A stretch of DNA of 46,841 nucleotides, from contig NZ_AZFZ01000016.1 of NCBI RefSeq assembly GCF_001435895.1, positions 1 through 46,841 on the forward strand, given 5' to 3'. The position numbers and the translations under genes were made by a program. The notes below the pieces were generated by a model, which was not told where the DNA came from, made no database searches, and worked only from the letters and a program-made list of their open reading frames with translations. Positions 18,419 through 28,379 of this stretch are shown here, in pieces. Within the stretch, counting starts at the first letter, position 1, and every line of letters begins with the position of its first letter. This DNA is from Lentilactobacillus parafarraginis DSM 18390 = JCM 14109. GTDB lineage: Bacteria; Bacillota; Bacilli; Lactobacillales; Lactobacillaceae.

Positions 18419-18572
18419 AATGGATAATATCCCCTTTTGCTTCCTTGAGACGGTTTTAAAATCAACCTACCATTCCAGACCGTCCAGATTTTCATTGTCC
18501 TTAATTTGCACTTGAACGTGACTATGTAGCCAAACAGGCCGGTGGTAGAAGCCATCGCCCTACCCCAGCCTT
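18419..18572 (-). other. gap between mraY and murD
   Basis: A 154-nt stretch without a gene in an otherwise tightly packed cluster. It has short inverted repeats only (a GACGGT/ACCGTC pair around 18446-18483 and a GGTAG/CTACC pair near 18543-18563) and no T-run, so I see no terminator and no clear promoter. Confidence 0.4.
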
Positions 18573-19532
18573 TTAAATAATCGTCATCAAACTGACGAGG
18601 GCCCCAACAAGCCCAATACTCCAAAATACCGTGTCAATCTTCCATTCCGACCAACCCGACATTTCAAAATGGTGGTGAATTGGGGTCATTTTAAAGACCC
18701 GTTTACCAGTCGTCTTAAACGAAGCCACCTGAATCATGACGCTCAGTGTTTCGCCGACATAGATGATCCCAATGATGAGCAATGAAAACTCGTGTTGGAC
18801 CAAAATCGACACACAGGCAAGGGCGCCGCCAAGGGCCAACGACCCCATATCGCCCATAAAGATCTTAGCAGGCTTATGGTTGAAAATAAAGAATGCCAGT
18901 AAGCCGCCAACGACGGTAAAGCAGAACAGGGCGACGTCTGCTTGATGCTGAACAGCCGCAATAATGCCATATGCGGCAAACGAAATTGCTGCCAACCCAG
19001 CAACTAGACCATCCAAGCCATCCGTTAGATTGACCGCATTTGAAAATCCAACCAGCCAAAAAACGATGAACAAGATGTACCAATAACCGATGTGCCAATC
19101 TGTTGAAAATGGCATCTTGATCGCCATCGGTAACCCTTCATGAATGTAAACCGCCGAAAACACAACGGCAGCGACAATCTGCCCCAAAAACTTCTGCCAT
19201 GCCTTGAGGCCTTCATTCTGGCGGCGAAACAGCTTAATGCTGTCATCCCACATCCCTAACAGTCCATAGGCAACCAAAACGAAGAGCAGGATCAACAGGG
19301 TGGCGGTAACGCCACCGCTAACCCCCGCTACCCCAAGATCAGCAATCACAATGGCAATAATAAACAGGATACCACCCATTGTGGGGGTCCCGGATTTTTT
19401 TTCGTGCCATGAAGGCCCCTCTTCGCGAATCATTTGGCCTTCATGCTTACTTCTGAAATACTTAATCAGGCTGGGCATCAGTAATGCTGTTATCGCAAAC
19501 GCCACAACCGTTCCAACTAACCAGTTTACCAT
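18573..19532 (-). CDS. mraY: MraY, phospho-MurNAc-pentapeptide translocase
   Basis: Integral membrane enzyme that makes lipid I from UDP-MurNAc-pentapeptide and undecaprenyl phosphate. 319 residues with about ten spans. Active-site motifs: [11 protein letters not shown] near 47 (the KKxGTPTMGG signature), [15 protein letters not shown] near 165 with the catalytic Asp pair, [12 protein letters not shown] near 225 and the HHHFE loop near 290. Start ATG 19532 follows the pbp2B end by 67 nt. Confidence 0.97.
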   Translation of the reverse strand: MVNWLVGTVVAFAITALLMPSLIKYFRSKHEGQMIREEGPSWHEKKSGTPTMGGILFIIAIVIADLGVAGVSGGVTATLLILLFVLVAYGLLGMWDDSIKLFRRQNEGLKAWQKFLGQIVAAVVFSAVYIHEGLPMAIKMPFSTDWHIGYWYILFIVFWLVGFSNAVNLTDGLDGLVAGLAAISFAAYGIIAAVQHQADVALFCFTVVGGLLAFFIFNHKPAKIFMGDMGSLALGGALACVSILVQHEFSLLIIGIIYVGETLSVMIQVASFKTTGKRVFKMTPIHHHFEMSGWSEWKIDTVFWSIGLVGALVSLMTII

Positions 19533-19599
19533 TATCTTTACTAACCATCCTTAACCATCTTAATTTAAACGATTCCTGAACTTAACGAAATCGTTGGAA

Positions 19600-21759
19600 C
19601 TATTCAAAATTAACTTTGAGAACTTGGCCCTTCTTAATAGCCGTTGATGCACTGACGCTCTGGGTATCAGCGTATCCCGAACCAGTTGATTGCAGCTTCA
19701 TTCCCGTCAGCGAACAAAATGCCTGGACATCTTTTTTCGACCAGCCAATTATTCGTGGCATCTTCCAACCATCACTGGTCAGAATGAAAACCCGGGAGTG
19801 CTCGGCAACCTTTTGGCCGGCCGTCACGGACTGCTTAAGCACCGTACTGCCGCTACCAATTGTCACAACATCTAAATCCTTTTCGTTTAGCGCCCGTTTT
19901 GCTTCGGTCGTTGTTTGGTACGCAACCGATGGCATTGAAACATGCACGGTGGCCTGCTTTGTATTGGAGTTCTGCAATGCCCTGACAATCACCGGTTTAA
20001 AGATTTCAGCCATCAGCTGAGTGGCAGTCTTCGTGCCGGTCAACTTCGGTTGCTTCATGGTGATATACATCACATAACGTGGATTATTGGCGGGTACCAT
20101 CCCGGCAACGGAATATAGATAGCTGTCGTCGCCTGATGCATACCCCCCATAACCGTTACTAACTTGAGCCGTCCCGGTCTTAGCGGCAACCCGGTAACCT
20201 TTGATCTTATAATCCCCACCAATTCCATAGGACTTATAGACAACGTCCTGCATATGCTGACGGACTTTTTTTGCGGTTGCCGCACTGATTGGGTGACCGA
20301 CCTGAGTTGGCTGATACTTCTTAACCGTTTTCCCAGTGTTGGGATCGGTAATCTTGGAAATGAAGTAGGGCTTCATCATCTTGCCATTGTTGGAAACCGC
20401 CGTCAATCCCTGCATCATCTGAATTGGGGTGATTTCAATCCCCTGACCAAAGGCGGTGTCAGCTTGCTCAATCGGATATTTAAACTGCAGCTGGCCAGTC
20501 AATTCATTCGGTAATCCCGAATGTGTCGACTTCAAAAAGCCAAATCGCTTAATGTATTTATGCCAGGTTTTAGGACCCATTTGCTGTTCAAGATGGGCCA
20601 TCGCAACGTTACTGGAAAGTGCAAACCCCTTGTTATAGGTAATGTATCCCCACCCGGCGGTATCCCAATCAGGCACAATCTTGCCATCAATAGAATAACG
20701 ACCAGACTCGTACGTATCAGTGCCGTGATAGTTACCTGAATCAATTGACGCTGACAACGTGAAAATTTTCATGGTGGAACCGGGTTCGAACATATCTGAG
20801 GTTAAGTTATTTGTCCAAGCCTTGCCAATTCCGCTTAAAGTCGAAGCGTTAAAACTCGGTCGCTGGGACTGGGCCACAATTTTGCCGGTCTTGGCATCCA
20901 TCAAGATTGCGTTCATTGAAGCTGGGTGGACTTGGGACTGAACGGATGACATTTCACTCTCGAGTAAGGTTTGAATCCGCGAGTCGATGGTTGTGTAGAT
21001 ATTATCGCCGTTCTTGACCTTTCGCTCACGTTGCTTTTTGTCGGGAATCTTGTACCCATAGACGTCATAATCCGCATTTCGAAACCCGTTTCGTCCCGCT
21101 AATTCTTTATTAAAGGCCTTTTCGATCCCCATTTGACCGACCAGGTTGGCCAATCCGGTTTTCTTATTATTTTGAGAGGTGGCCACCCCAATCAGATTTG
21201 AAGAAAACATGCCGTTGGGGTATAGACGGGCCTGCTGCTGAATAAAGTTAATTCCTGGTAGGTGCTGTTTTTCAATTTTCTCCTTAGTAATTAGAGAAAT
21301 ATTCACGCCGGCACTGCCAAATTCAACCTGAAAAGGACTCCCGTGCTTCGGAGACAGCGTGTTTAAAGCCTTCTTTTCGGTGATTGGCAGATACTTCGCT
21401 AAGACGCGGGCCGTTCTTGCCTTATCCTTGACGTACATCGGTTTGTCATCCAGCCCCCGCTGGTTTTTGTCCAAAACCGCGTAAATCGAATATGTACTGG
21501 TATCCTCGGCAATCGGATTGCCGTGGGCGTCATAAATCGTTCCCCGTTTGGCTTTGAGGGTCCGCGTCTGGTTGTATAACTTTTCGGCCCGCTCATTGAG
21601 ATTAACGTGTTTGACATTCTTGCCCACCGCAATCACCATTAGCCGCAACGATAAGACAAAAAAGACAACGAAAAAAATCAAAAGCAGTGAAATTCCAACG
21701 AGCTTTCGATTCTGTCGTGCCTTTAAGTTATTATCAGAACGATTGGATGGTTCTTTCAT
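19600..21759 (-). CDS. ftsI: penicillin-binding protein 2B, septal transpeptidase (FtsI)
   Basis: 719-residue class B PBP. Cytoplasmic start, one membrane span (about 21-46), dimerisation domain with KRGTIYDAHGNPIAED near 71, transpeptidase domain with SxxK at 328-331 (PGSTMK), SSN near 392 and KTGTAQ near 530. Two PASTA domains end the protein (about 600-660 and 661-719), the usual form in lactobacilli. Cross-links septal peptidoglycan with FtsW. Its ATG overlaps the ftsL stop by 4 nt. Confidence 0.97.
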   Translation of the reverse strand: MKEPSNRSDNNLKARQNRKLVGISLLLIFFVVFFVLSLRLMVIAVGKNVKHVNLNERAEKLYNQTRTLKAKRGTIYDAHGNPIAEDTSTYSIYAVLDKNQRGLDDKPMYVKDKARTARVLAKYLPITEKKALNTLSPKHGSPFQVEFGSAGVNISLITKEKIEKQHLPGINFIQQQARLYPNGMFSSNLIGVATSQNNKKTGLANLVGQMGIEKAFNKELAGRNGFRNADYDVYGYKIPDKKQRERKVKNGDNIYTTIDSRIQTLLESEMSSVQSQVHPASMNAILMDAKTGKIVAQSQRPSFNASTLSGIGKAWTNNLTSDMFEPGSTMKIFTLSASIDSGNYHGTDTYESGRYSIDGKIVPDWDTAGWGYITYNKGFALSSNVAMAHLEQQMGPKTWHKYIKRFGFLKSTHSGLPNELTGQLQFKYPIEQADTAFGQGIEITPIQMMQGLTAVSNNGKMMKPYFISKITDPNTGKTVKKYQPTQVGHPISAATAKKVRQHMQDVVYKSYGIGGDYKIKGYRVAAKTGTAQVSNGYGGYASGDDSYLYSVAGMVPANNPRYVMYITMKQPKLTGTKTATQLMAEIFKPVIVRALQNSNTKQATVHVSMPSVAYQTTTEAKRALNEKDLDVVTIGSGSTVLKQSVTAGQKVAEHSRVFILTSDGWKMPRIIGWSKKDVQAFCSLTGMKLQSTGSGYADTQSVSASTAIKKGQVLKVNFE

Positions 21760-22136
21760 TTAGTAACATTCCTTATATTTCCATTGGAAAGTGACATTCC
21801 ATTTTCCTTGGCAATCTTTTGCAGCCGACTGCTGCTTTGCAGTTCCCCGACCTGCTGCTGCAGGTTTGTATTGTTGCTGTTCACCCTCGTAATTTGGCTA
21901 TCCAAATGCTGTAATTGGTGTTGAGAGTCAGACAACGCTATCTTGGAAGATACAACTAATAACATTAGCACAGTTAGCACTGCACTTCCACACACAATCA
22001 GTAATTTTTCAAAAGAGTTTAATTTCAGATGCGGCTTGGCAACCGTCCCCGGATTTATGGCGCGCTCAGGTGCCGAAACGTTAATCTGCGGTTCCTCTTG
22101 AGAAGTCAGGTTTCTCGCTAAATTATTTTGTGCCAT
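21756..22136 (-). CDS. ftsL: cell-division protein FtsL
   Basis: 126-residue bitopic protein: polar N terminus, membrane span at about 44-64, and an extracellular coiled coil with leucine-type heptads (HQLQHLDSQITRVNSNN). Partner of DivIB and DivIC in the divisome. Weakly conserved family; identified mainly by architecture and by its position between rsmH and pbp2B, both of which it nearly touches. Confidence 0.92.
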   Translation of the reverse strand: MAQNNLARNLTSQEEPQINVSAPERAINPGTVAKPHLKLNSFEKLLIVCGSAVLTVLMLLVVSSKIALSDSQHQLQHLDSQITRVNSNNTNLQQQVGELQSSSRLQKIAKENGMSLSNGNIRNVTK

Positions 22137-22157
22137 CCTTATGTATGCTTCTTTCCT

Positions 22158-23105
22158 CTAGATTTTAATTCGTTGAATAATTCGTAGTTTGGCGCTGTGA
22201 GCTCGATGATTCTCCGTCAATTCATCGGTATTTGGCGTGATTGGCTTTCGCGTGACTAACTTGAATTTCGGTTTCATCCCTTCAGGAATTACCGGCAGAT
22301 TTGGTGGCAGTTCGGGCAGTGATGCCCGCTCTTTAAACATTGTCTTGACCAGCCGATCTTCAAGCGATTGAAAGGTGATGACACTGATTCGGCCACCGAC
22401 ATCTAACAAATCAAGGGCCTGCTCCAATGAATCTTCCAAGGCCGTCAGTTCATCGTTAACCGCGATGCGAACTGCTTGGAAGACCTTCTTAGCCGGATGA
22501 CCGCCGTGCCTTCTGGCGGCCGCGGGAATTCCCTCCTTGATGACTTCAACTAGATCAGTTGTCGTATCAATGGGGTGCTGCTCGCGGGTCTTTTCAATCC
22601 GCCGCGCAATTGGTTTGGCAAACTTTTCTTCCCCGTAGCGATAAAAGATCCGGACAAGCTGCTCGTAGGGCCACTTATTAATGACCTGCCAGGCATCAAG
22701 CGGGTTGCTCTGATCCATTCGCATATCCAAGCGGGCTTCCATTCGGTAGGAAAAGCCACGGTCGGCTTCGTCAAATTGAGGAGACGAAACGCCGAGGTCA
22801 TAAACAACCCCATCTAGTTTGTTAACGCCCTGGTCATTCAATGCGGCCTTCAGGTGACGGAAGTTATCATGAATCAGCGTTAATTTCCCAGCACTGATCG
22901 GTGCCTTTAAGTGCTGCTGATTATAGTCAATTGCTTCTTCATCCTGATCGAAGGAATACAAATGCCCCTTATTCAATTGTTTCAAAATCTCTGCGGTGTG
23001 TCCCCCACCACCCAGCGTTGCATCAACATATGTACCGTCAGGATTAACGTCTAAACCATTCACCGCCTCATGCAGTAAAACGGTTACATGCCCAAAGCCA
23101 GACAT
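22158..23105 (-). CDS. rsmH: 16S rRNA (cytosine-1402-N4)-methyltransferase RsmH
   Basis: SAM-dependent methyltransferase acting on C1402 in the ribosomal P site. About 315 residues. [10 protein letters not shown] near 6, the SAM loop [12 protein letters not shown] near 27, SFDQDEEAI near 52, [19 protein letters not shown] near 103 and the C-terminal [11 protein letters not shown] near 240. A TTG at 23108 could also start it, but the GGTG site is better spaced for ATG 23105. Second gene of the dcw cluster. Confidence 0.96.
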   Translation of the reverse strand: MSGFGHVTVLLHEAVNGLDVNPDGTYVDATLGGGGHTAEILKQLNKGHLYSFDQDEEAIDYNQQHLKAPISAGKLTLIHDNFRHLKAALNDQGVNKLDGVVYDLGVSSPQFDEADRGFSYRMEARLDMRMDQSNPLDAWQVINKWPYEQLVRIFYRYGEEKFAKPIARRIEKTREQHPIDTTTDLVEVIKEGIPAAARRHGGHPAKKVFQAVRIAVNDELTALEDSLEQALDLLDVGGRISVITFQSLEDRLVKTMFKERASLPELPPNLPVIPEGMKPKFKLVTRKPITPNTDELTENHRAHSAKLRIIQRIKI

Positions 23106-23152
23106 CAAATCACCACTTTTCAGTTAGTATTAAAATAATTATAACTCAATAA

Positions 23153-23578
23153 TTATAAATCGATGATGTTTTCTGCGATTTCATCAAAATGTTCTGCGGC
23201 ATCGCTGGTAAAGGCGGTCCAAGCGGACTCACTCCAAACTTCAATTCGGTTGGAGACCCCCACCACGACGCACTTTTTTTCAATTGAAGCGTAGTTTCTC
23301 AAAATAGCAGGGATGTTAATTCGCCCCTGTTTATCAAATTCACACTCAACGGCAGCGGAGAAGAAAAACCGGGTGAAGGCCCGAACGTCCTTTTTATTGA
23401 CCGAAAGAGAATCGATCTTGTCTTCGACTTTTTTCCACTCACTCATCGGGTAGCCGAATAAGCAGCCATCCATGCCTCGTGTAATAACGAACTTACTTCC
23501 AAGATCCTGACGAAACTTAGCGGGAATAATGATTCGACCCTTGGTATCAATATTATGTTGATATTCACCCAAAAGCAT
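23153..23578 (-). CDS. mraZ: transcriptional regulator MraZ
   Basis: 141-residue DNA-binding protein made of two AbrB-like swapped-hairpin domains: [17 protein letters not shown] near 11-27 and [16 protein letters not shown] near 81-96. In several bacteria MraZ represses its own dcw operon by binding GTGG-type repeats near the promoter; such repeats are present here at 23618-23641. AGGGGG is 8 nt before ATG 23578. Confidence 0.96.
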   Translation of the reverse strand: MLLGEYQHNIDTKGRIIIPAKFRQDLGSKFVITRGMDGCLFGYPMSEWKKVEDKIDSLSVNKKDVRAFTRFFFSAAVECEFDKQGRINIPAILRNYASIEKKCVVVGVSNRIEVWSESAWTAFTSDAAEHFDEIAENIIDL

Positions 23579-23611
23579 ACCGTCATCCCCCTAATTTCAG
23601 CTTACGAGACT

Positions 23612-23641
23612 AGTTTACCACAATTCACCACTACCAACCAC
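23612..23641 (-). promoter_or_regulatory. mraZ promoter with three MraZ boxes
   Basis: On the minus strand GTGG occurs three times at an exact 10-bp step (23638-23641, 23628-23631, 23618-23621). The last repeat runs straight into TAAACT (23612-23617), which with the preceding TGG is an extended -10. The -35 is poor (TGGTTG). A repeat period of one helical turn is what MraZ operators show in other bacteria, so this is very likely the autoregulatory site of the dcw operon. Confidence 0.8.
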
Positions 23642-23649
23642 AACGCCCC

Positions 23650-23868
23650 GATTTTTGTAAAAATAATGTCATAAGCGCCCAAATGGGATCACTCGATGGT
23701 TCACAAGCCCCGCCATTAAAGCATTTAATCCCTGGTGGGGAAGTCGTGGGGCTTATCTGGTCTCCCAAAATGACGAAAAAGTGGTGACCACAGACTGGCA
23801 AACCTTTTCGATTTAAGCCTTTGAAACGGCTAGCTCTGAAATTTTGCCTTTTTTCCAAAAAAATCCCT
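23650..23868. other. non-coding stretch between the mraZ promoter and the DUF3397 terminator
   Basis: About 220 bp without a gene. It holds a nested inverted repeat: AAGCCCC at 23705-23711 with GGGGCTT at 23748-23754, enclosing ATTAAA-GCA-TTTAAT (23715-23729). A GTGGTGACCAC palindrome lies near 23782-23792. No coding frame with a ribosome site was found on either strand. Confidence 0.45.
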
Positions 23869-23919
23869 TAAAAAATCGCCCCCGTTAGCACTGACAATGA
23901 TCAGTTTTCTAACGGAGGC
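23869..23919 (-). terminator. terminator of the DUF3397 gene
   Basis: Minus strand GCCTCCGTTAG (23909-23919) pairs with CTAACGGGGGC (23878-23888), one G-T pair, followed by a six-T run. It separates the ftsK-side genes from the dcw promoter. Confidence 0.85.
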
Positions 23920-23946
23920 TGTTTTTAAAGGATTTCATTTAATGTT

Positions 23947-24330
23947 TTAAAATGATTCGACAACCATATATATCGCGACGACCAGCCAACTAATGGCCAA
24001 GAGCAAATCACTCAACCGCCAAAACAACACCAGGTAGCGCCGATAGGTCATCTTCGGATCCGTAAAAATTTGCCACACCAGCGCAATCAGTCCGGCAGTC
24101 AGCCAAATAATGGCAACTTGTGGAATTAATGAGCCGCCGACCTGCTGATGACTCAACCAGTAGATAAAGGTCAGTAAAAACGGTGGCCAAACATCAACTG
24201 GCACCACATGAAGCCGTTTAAAAAAGCGGAAATGTTGACGGATTAAAATAATAATCCCGGCGGCAATTAATAGAATCACCAGTTGCAGCAAAACCGTTGC
24301 TATCATGGTCACCCACGATGGAATGGGCAT
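23947..24330 (-). CDS. DUF3397 membrane protein
   Basis: 127 residues, four hydrophobic spans (about 6-28, 45-58, 66-84 and 100-122) separated by short basic loops. It matches the DUF3397 family of lactobacilli and enterococci, whose function is unknown; genes of this family commonly sit just upstream of mraZ. GGAGG stands 8 nt before ATG 24330; the frame extends 14 codons further but those lie in the divergent promoter region. Ends at its own terminator. Confidence 0.82.
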   Translation of the reverse strand: MPIPSWVTMIATVLLQLVILLIAAGIIILIRQHFRFFKRLHVVPVDVWPPFLLTFIYWLSHQQVGGSLIPQVAIIWLTAGLIALVWQIFTDPKMTYRRYLVLFWRLSDLLLAISWLVVAIYMVVESF

Positions 24331-24376
24331 CGTTTTCACCTCCAATTTTTGACAAAACGTGTTGCAATGCATGATA

Positions 24377-24406
24377 ATGAAAGTTAGACTAACAATTGAA
24401 TATAAT
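24377..24406 (+). promoter_or_regulatory. promoter of the DUF4044 gene
   Basis: A consensus TATAAT at 24401-24406 with ATGAAA 18 nt upstream (24377-24382), on the plus strand between the divergent DUF3397 and DUF4044 genes. Confidence 0.55.
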
Positions 24407-24424
24407 CAGAAAGTGGTGCAAATA

Positions 24425-24547
24425 TTGGCGCGTAAAAAGAGATCAACATTTCAAAAAATTACTTTAGTCTTTGTATGGATTATGATTATTGCCACCGTCG
24501 GTTCGTTACTAGCATCCGCCGTCATCACGATCATGGAACAACAGTAA
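24425..24547 (+). CDS. DUF4044 small membrane protein
   Basis: A 40-residue protein: basic N terminus (MARKKRSTFQKIT) and one hydrophobic span (about 14-36). It matches the DUF4044 family of very small Lactobacillales membrane proteins of unknown function. The frame stays open for 22 codons upstream, but those overlap the promoter; TTG 24425 gives the family's length and start. No strong ribosome site precedes it (AAGTGGTG about 10 nt away). It is read opposite to its neighbours and followed by its own terminator, so it is a separate unit. Confidence 0.72.
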   Translation: MARKKRSTFQKITLVFVWIMIIATVGSLLASAVITIMEQQ

Positions 24548-24572
24548 TCACCCAGTTCATCATGAGGCTAGC

Positions 24573-24599
24573 GGCCGGCAATCATGCCGGTCTTTTTTT
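24573..24599 (+). terminator. terminator of the DUF4044 gene
   Basis: CCGGCA, loop ATCA, TGCCGG, then TCTTTTTTT on the plus strand, 27 nt past the DUF4044 stop codon. Confidence 0.85.
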
Positions 24600-24616
24600 C
24601 TGCCCTCAGTTTGGAA

Positions 24617-26944
24617 CTATGATGGTTTTTTGAACACTTCCCGGGGCTTACTGCCATTTTGTGGTCCAATATAACCGCGATTTTGTAAATCGTCAATCAA
24701 CCGGGCAGCCCGGTTGTAGCCAATTCGAAAGTGTCGTTGAAGCAGTGACGTGCTGGCCTTTTGTTCATTAACCACGAATTCGAGGGCGTCATCAAATAAA
24801 TCATCCTCAGAATCCTCTTCGTCTTCCTGCTTAATTTCGTCGTCACTGACCATCATGGATTCATCGTAGTCAGCAGACTGCTGATCCGTAATAAATTTAA
24901 CCACGCGGGAAACGTCCTTATCAGAGATGAAGGCGCCCTGCACCCGAATCGGCGTGTTGGAATCAATTGGTAGAAAAAGCATATCCCCACGACCCAACAG
25001 CTTTTCGGCCCCATTGGTGTCAATAATCGTTCGGGAATCAATGCCACTGGAAACCGCAAACGCAATTCGCGATGGGACGTTGGCCTTAATTAAACCCGTA
25101 ATGACATCCACGGACGGTCGTTGGGTTGCTAAGATCATGTGAATCCCAGCAGCTCGTCCCATCTGGGCCAGCCGAATAATTGCGGCTTCAACGTCGTTGG
25201 ACACGGTCATCATTAAATCTGCCAATTCATCGACAATCACGACGATGTAGGGCATCGGCTGAATCTTAACGTCCTTTTCCTGATTGTTCTTAGCGGCAAA
25301 CGCGTTAAACGTACTAATCTTCCGTTGGCCGTACTTCGCAAAGAGTTCATAGCGGTTCTCCATCTCGGAGACGACCTTTTGAAGGGCTCTGGACGCCTTC
25401 TTAGGCTCCGAAACCACCGGGCTCAAAAGGTGGGGAATGCCATTATAAACCCCTAGTTCAACTTTCTTAGGATCAATGAGCATCAGCTTTACCTGACTAG
25501 GCTTGGCATTCAGTAAAATACTGGTAATAATCCCATTGATCGCCACGGACTTCCCACTACCAGTCGATCCGGCAATTAATAAATGCGGCATCTTTGTCAG
25601 ATCAGCGGTGATGACATTCCCATTCACGTCTTTACCAAGCGGGACTTGAAGAAGATGGCCGGTATGGTCCGGTTGGTGCTCAACCACGTCGCGAAACGAA
25701 ACCGTGGCAATTTTCCGGTTAGGCACCTCAATACCAACTAGCGATTTCCCTGGGATTGGCGCCTCAATTCGAATATCCTTAGCGGCCAAGGCGAGGGCAA
25801 TATCGTCAGTTAAATTAACAATTCGACTCACCTTCACGCCAATATCAGGGTGAATTTCATACTTTGTCACTGAGGGGCCCAGGCTGACATGCTTGATTTC
25901 AGCTTTTACCCCGAAACTATCCAGGGTCTGCTGAAGAACCTTGGCATTGTGGTCAATTGATTTTAATTCACCCGACTGATCATCTTGCGTCACCTGGGTT
26001 AACAAATCAACGCCTGGCAGCTGATATGAATCATCCTCTTGAACATTTACCAAATCAACGGTGGATTCCTGCTCATTCTTGGCTGCATGACTGTCAGAAC
26101 GGACCTTCGTGTCCAACGAGCCCGTTGACTGATCAGACCCTTTATCCGGTTCATCACCGGATTTCACGGGCATGCCGGAAATCGTAATGGCCGATGTCGA
26201 GAACTTGGGATCTGAGTGAGTTTCTGGTTGCGATGCCCCCGGATGCTTCTGATCCCGATCATCATCTGAAACGGGGCCCTTCGTCTGCCGAGAAACCTTT
26301 CGTTTTTGCCAAGCTGCAGCCATTTTTGCCCAGCCGGTTTTAACAACCACCAGGCTGTCACGAACGGCTGTGAATAACTTACTAAATGAAACGTTGAACA
26401 GAACAAATCCACCGGCAATCATGAGCAAACCGCTCACCAATCCGGTGCCGATCTTGCCAACCAGCATATGTAAAACATCAAAACAGATGGTTGCCAAAAT
26501 GCCGCCGCCAATATTGGCATTCACGTTGGCAGAAGCAATATCATCCGTCAATTTTCCCCAATTGACGGCTACAAAGTCAACCGGTTGGGCGGTTTGCAGA
26601 TACTCAACCAAAGTTATCAAGATCAAAATGCCGGCAATCACAAGCCCCGTTCCCACCAAATACCTTGGTTTAATTTTAGGCAGCTTGGAAAAACCAGTTA
26701 GCCAGAATCCGGCGACAATCAGCACCATTAACGCCACTGGATAGCCAATCCCAACAAGAATTCGGATGACATTGATGATGAAAACCCCAACAATTCCAGC
26801 GTGAAAAAGGCCAAGCAACGCCAGAATGGCCGTTACGAAGCCCAAAATGTTAACGGCATACTTCGAAAAGAAGGTCGTCTGCTTCTGGGTCTTTGCAGGT
26901 CGCCGTCGTTTAGTTGTCCGTTTGCGAGTCCTTTTTGCCGCCAT
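24617..26944 (-). CDS. ftsK: DNA translocase FtsK/SpoIIIE
   Basis: 775-residue septal DNA pump that clears chromosome ends during division. Basic N terminus ([12 protein letters not shown]), four membrane spans within about residues 28-190, a charged linker to about 330, then the motor: Walker [16 protein letters not shown] near 465, Walker [12 protein letters not shown] near 575, and [19 protein letters not shown] (shown only in part: [14 protein letters not shown]). The C-terminal winged-helix gamma domain that reads KOPS-like sites occupies the last 65 residues ([19 protein letters not shown]). AAGGAG is 7 nt before ATG 26944. Confidence 0.97.
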   Translation of the reverse strand: MAAKRTRKRTTKRRRPAKTQKQTTFFSKYAVNILGFVTAILALLGLFHAGIVGVFIINVIRILVGIGYPVALMVLIVAGFWLTGFSKLPKIKPRYLVGTGLVIAGILILITLVEYLQTAQPVDFVAVNWGKLTDDIASANVNANIGGGILATICFDVLHMLVGKIGTGLVSGLLMIAGGFVLFNVSFSKLFTAVRDSLVVVKTGWAKMAAAWQKRKVSRQTKGPVSDDDRDQKHPGASQPETHSDPKFSTSAITISGMPVKSGDEPDKGSDQSTGSLDTKVRSDSHAAKNEQESTVDLVNVQEDDSYQLPGVDLLTQVTQDDQSGELKSIDHNAKVLQQTLDSFGVKAEIKHVSLGPSVTKYEIHPDIGVKVSRIVNLTDDIALALAAKDIRIEAPIPGKSLVGIEVPNRKIATVSFRDVVEHQPDHTGHLLQVPLGKDVNGNVITADLTKMPHLLIAGSTGSGKSVAINGIITSILLNAKPSQVKLMLIDPKKVELGVYNGIPHLLSPVVSEPKKASRALQKVVSEMENRYELFAKYGQRKISTFNAFAAKNNQEKDVKIQPMPYIVVIVDELADLMMTVSNDVEAAIIRLAQMGRAAGIHMILATQRPSVDVITGLIKANVPSRIAFAVSSGIDSRTIIDTNGAEKLLGRGDMLFLPIDSNTPIRVQGAFISDKDVSRVVKFITDQQSADYDESMMVSDDEIKQEDEEDSEDDLFDDALEFVVNEQKASTSLLQRHFRIGYNRAARLIDDLQNRGYIGPQNGSKPREVFKKPS

Positions 26945-26976
26945 TTTAATACTCCTTGTTCGTTAATCAGTCGCCA

Positions 26977-27489
26977 TCACTTTAACTTATCATGCGGATA
27001 CTGATGCGTGCGTTCCAAATGATTGAAACTTTGCTGGCGCAAAACTTCATATATCACAATCGCGCAACTGTTTGATAAGTTCAAAGCCCGAATGTGGTCA
27101 TCATCCTGAGGAATTCGAATGGCCTTCTCAGGATTTTGACGCATAAATGGCTCGGGCAAGCCGGTCGTCTCCTTACCAAACAATAAATAATAGTCCTCAT
27201 CCGGCTTAGAGTAGTCCGGATCAGTATAGTCCTGATTGGCAAATTTTGAGACCAAAAAAAGGTTCTTCGGATTCGGAACGGTCTTTAAAAACGCCGGCAG
27301 ATTATCATGATAGTGAATTTCAACTTTATTCCAATAATCGAGGCCGGCCCGCTTCAAATGCTTGTTATCCAAATCAAACCCCAATGGCTTAATCAGGTCA
27401 AGAACCGTATCGGTTCCGGCACAGGTTCTTGCAATGTTACCGGTATTTGCCGGCATTAATGGTTCAAATAACACGATGTGATTCGTCAT
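26977..27489 (-). CDS. trmL: tRNA (cytidine/uridine-34-2'-O)-methyltransferase TrmL
   Basis: SPOUT-fold methyltransferase of about 170 residues that methylates the wobble ribose of tRNA-Leu isoacceptors. NHIVLFEPLMPANTGNIAR at the N terminus, a central LFGKETTGLP near 118 and the knot segment RALNLSNSCAIVIYE near 143 are family signatures. Two adjacent ATGs; GGAGG is only 3 nt from the first and 6 nt from the second, so 27489 is chosen. Confidence 0.94.
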   Translation of the reverse strand: MTNHIVLFEPLMPANTGNIARTCAGTDTVLDLIKPLGFDLDNKHLKRAGLDYWNKVEIHYHDNLPAFLKTVPNPKNLFLVSKFANQDYTDPDYSKPDEDYYLLFGKETTGLPEPFMRQNPEKAIRIPQDDDHIRALNLSNSCAIVIYEVLRQQSFNHLERTHQYPHDKLK

Positions 27490-27506
27490 CATAGTCCTCC
27501 ATCAAA

Positions 27507-28379
27507 TTAAAAATGATTCGTTAAAATGGAAACGTCAACCGTAATGTCAGTCAGTTCGCTTAGTTGCTGGTCAACGTCTTCTCGCTGATCGCGGCCCCAG
27601 TGAAGCGGGGTCATGATCATCATGTCTCGCTGCATCCCTTCCGGAATATGAAACTGATAGGTTAAGGTTTCAATGCGCGCATCGGGATAGTGGGTTTTAA
27701 AAAGATCAAACACCTTTTCATTTGAATACTGACTATTTTCACCAGTGCCACCATATAACAATTGGCGTAATTCATGCAAATAACCACTATTCGGGATAAT
27801 TTTTATCAATTTACCCCCGGGTGCCACCACCCGGTTGAACTCCTGATACGCTGATGGTGAAAATAAATCAATGATTGTTGAAAATTGGTGATCGTTAAAC
27901 GGCAGGTGGGCCAAATCGGCCACGCAGAAAAATGCCTCAACATCCTGCTGGGTTGCCAAATTAATCCCGTCCTTTGAAATGTCAAACCCAACCGCAACAT
28001 CCTTTTTAGCCCGCATCTTGAGTAACTTCGTCAACGGGGTCGCCTCACCGCAGCCAACGTCCATAATGGTTTCGGGTGAACTGCTCATCTCAGCAGCAAT
28101 TGCTTTGACAATCGGGTCAAACAACCCGGCCCCGAGCATTCGCTGCCGGGATGCCAGCATCTGCCGATCATATTCATTGTTGGCGTTCTTGGTCAAAAAA
28201 TAGAGGGTCCCCTTCTTGGACAAGTCAAATCCATGCCGATTGGGACACCGGAGACTATATCCGACCACCTCGGAAAATGGCTGGCCACAGACCGGGCACC
28301 GAAACAAACCAATGTGGGTGGTCACGAATGCTTTGGCGAGATCAATCTTTTTCACGATTTTGTCAACCTCATCTTTCAT
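27507..28379 (-). CDS. rlmA: 23S rRNA (guanine-N1)-methyltransferase, RlmA family
   Basis: 290 residues. N-terminal zinc ribbon with C28, C31, C45 and H49 (CPVC...CPNRHG), followed by DLSKKGTLYFL, a conserved RlmA segment, and a class I SAM domain (MDVGCGEATPLTKLL near 108; GFDISKDGI near 135). Gram-positive members modify G748 in the 23S rRNA tunnel and one of them (TlrB) gives tylosin resistance; the Gram-negative type acts on G745. The exact position is inferred from family membership. It overlaps the end of the pseudouridine synthase gene by 11 nt. Confidence 0.88.
   Translation of the reverse strand: MKDEVDKIVKKIDLAKAFVTTHIGLFRCPVCGQPFSEVVGYSLRCPNRHGFDLSKKGTLYFLTKNANNEYDRQMLASRQRMLGAGLFDPIVKAIAAEMSSSPETIMDVGCGEATPLTKLLKMRAKKDVAVGFDISKDGINLATQQDVEAFFCVADLAHLPFNDHQFSTIIDLFSPSAYQEFNRVVAPGGKLIKIIPNSGYLHELRQLLYGGTGENSQYSNEKVFDLFKTHYPDARIETLTYQFHIPEGMQRDMMIMTPLHWGRDQREDVDQQLSELTDITVDVSILTNHF

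Noticed and set aside
24574-24599. The hairpin past DUF4044 as a terminator for ftsK as well
   Set aside because: On the minus strand the T-run precedes the stem rather than follows it, so it works only for the plus strand.
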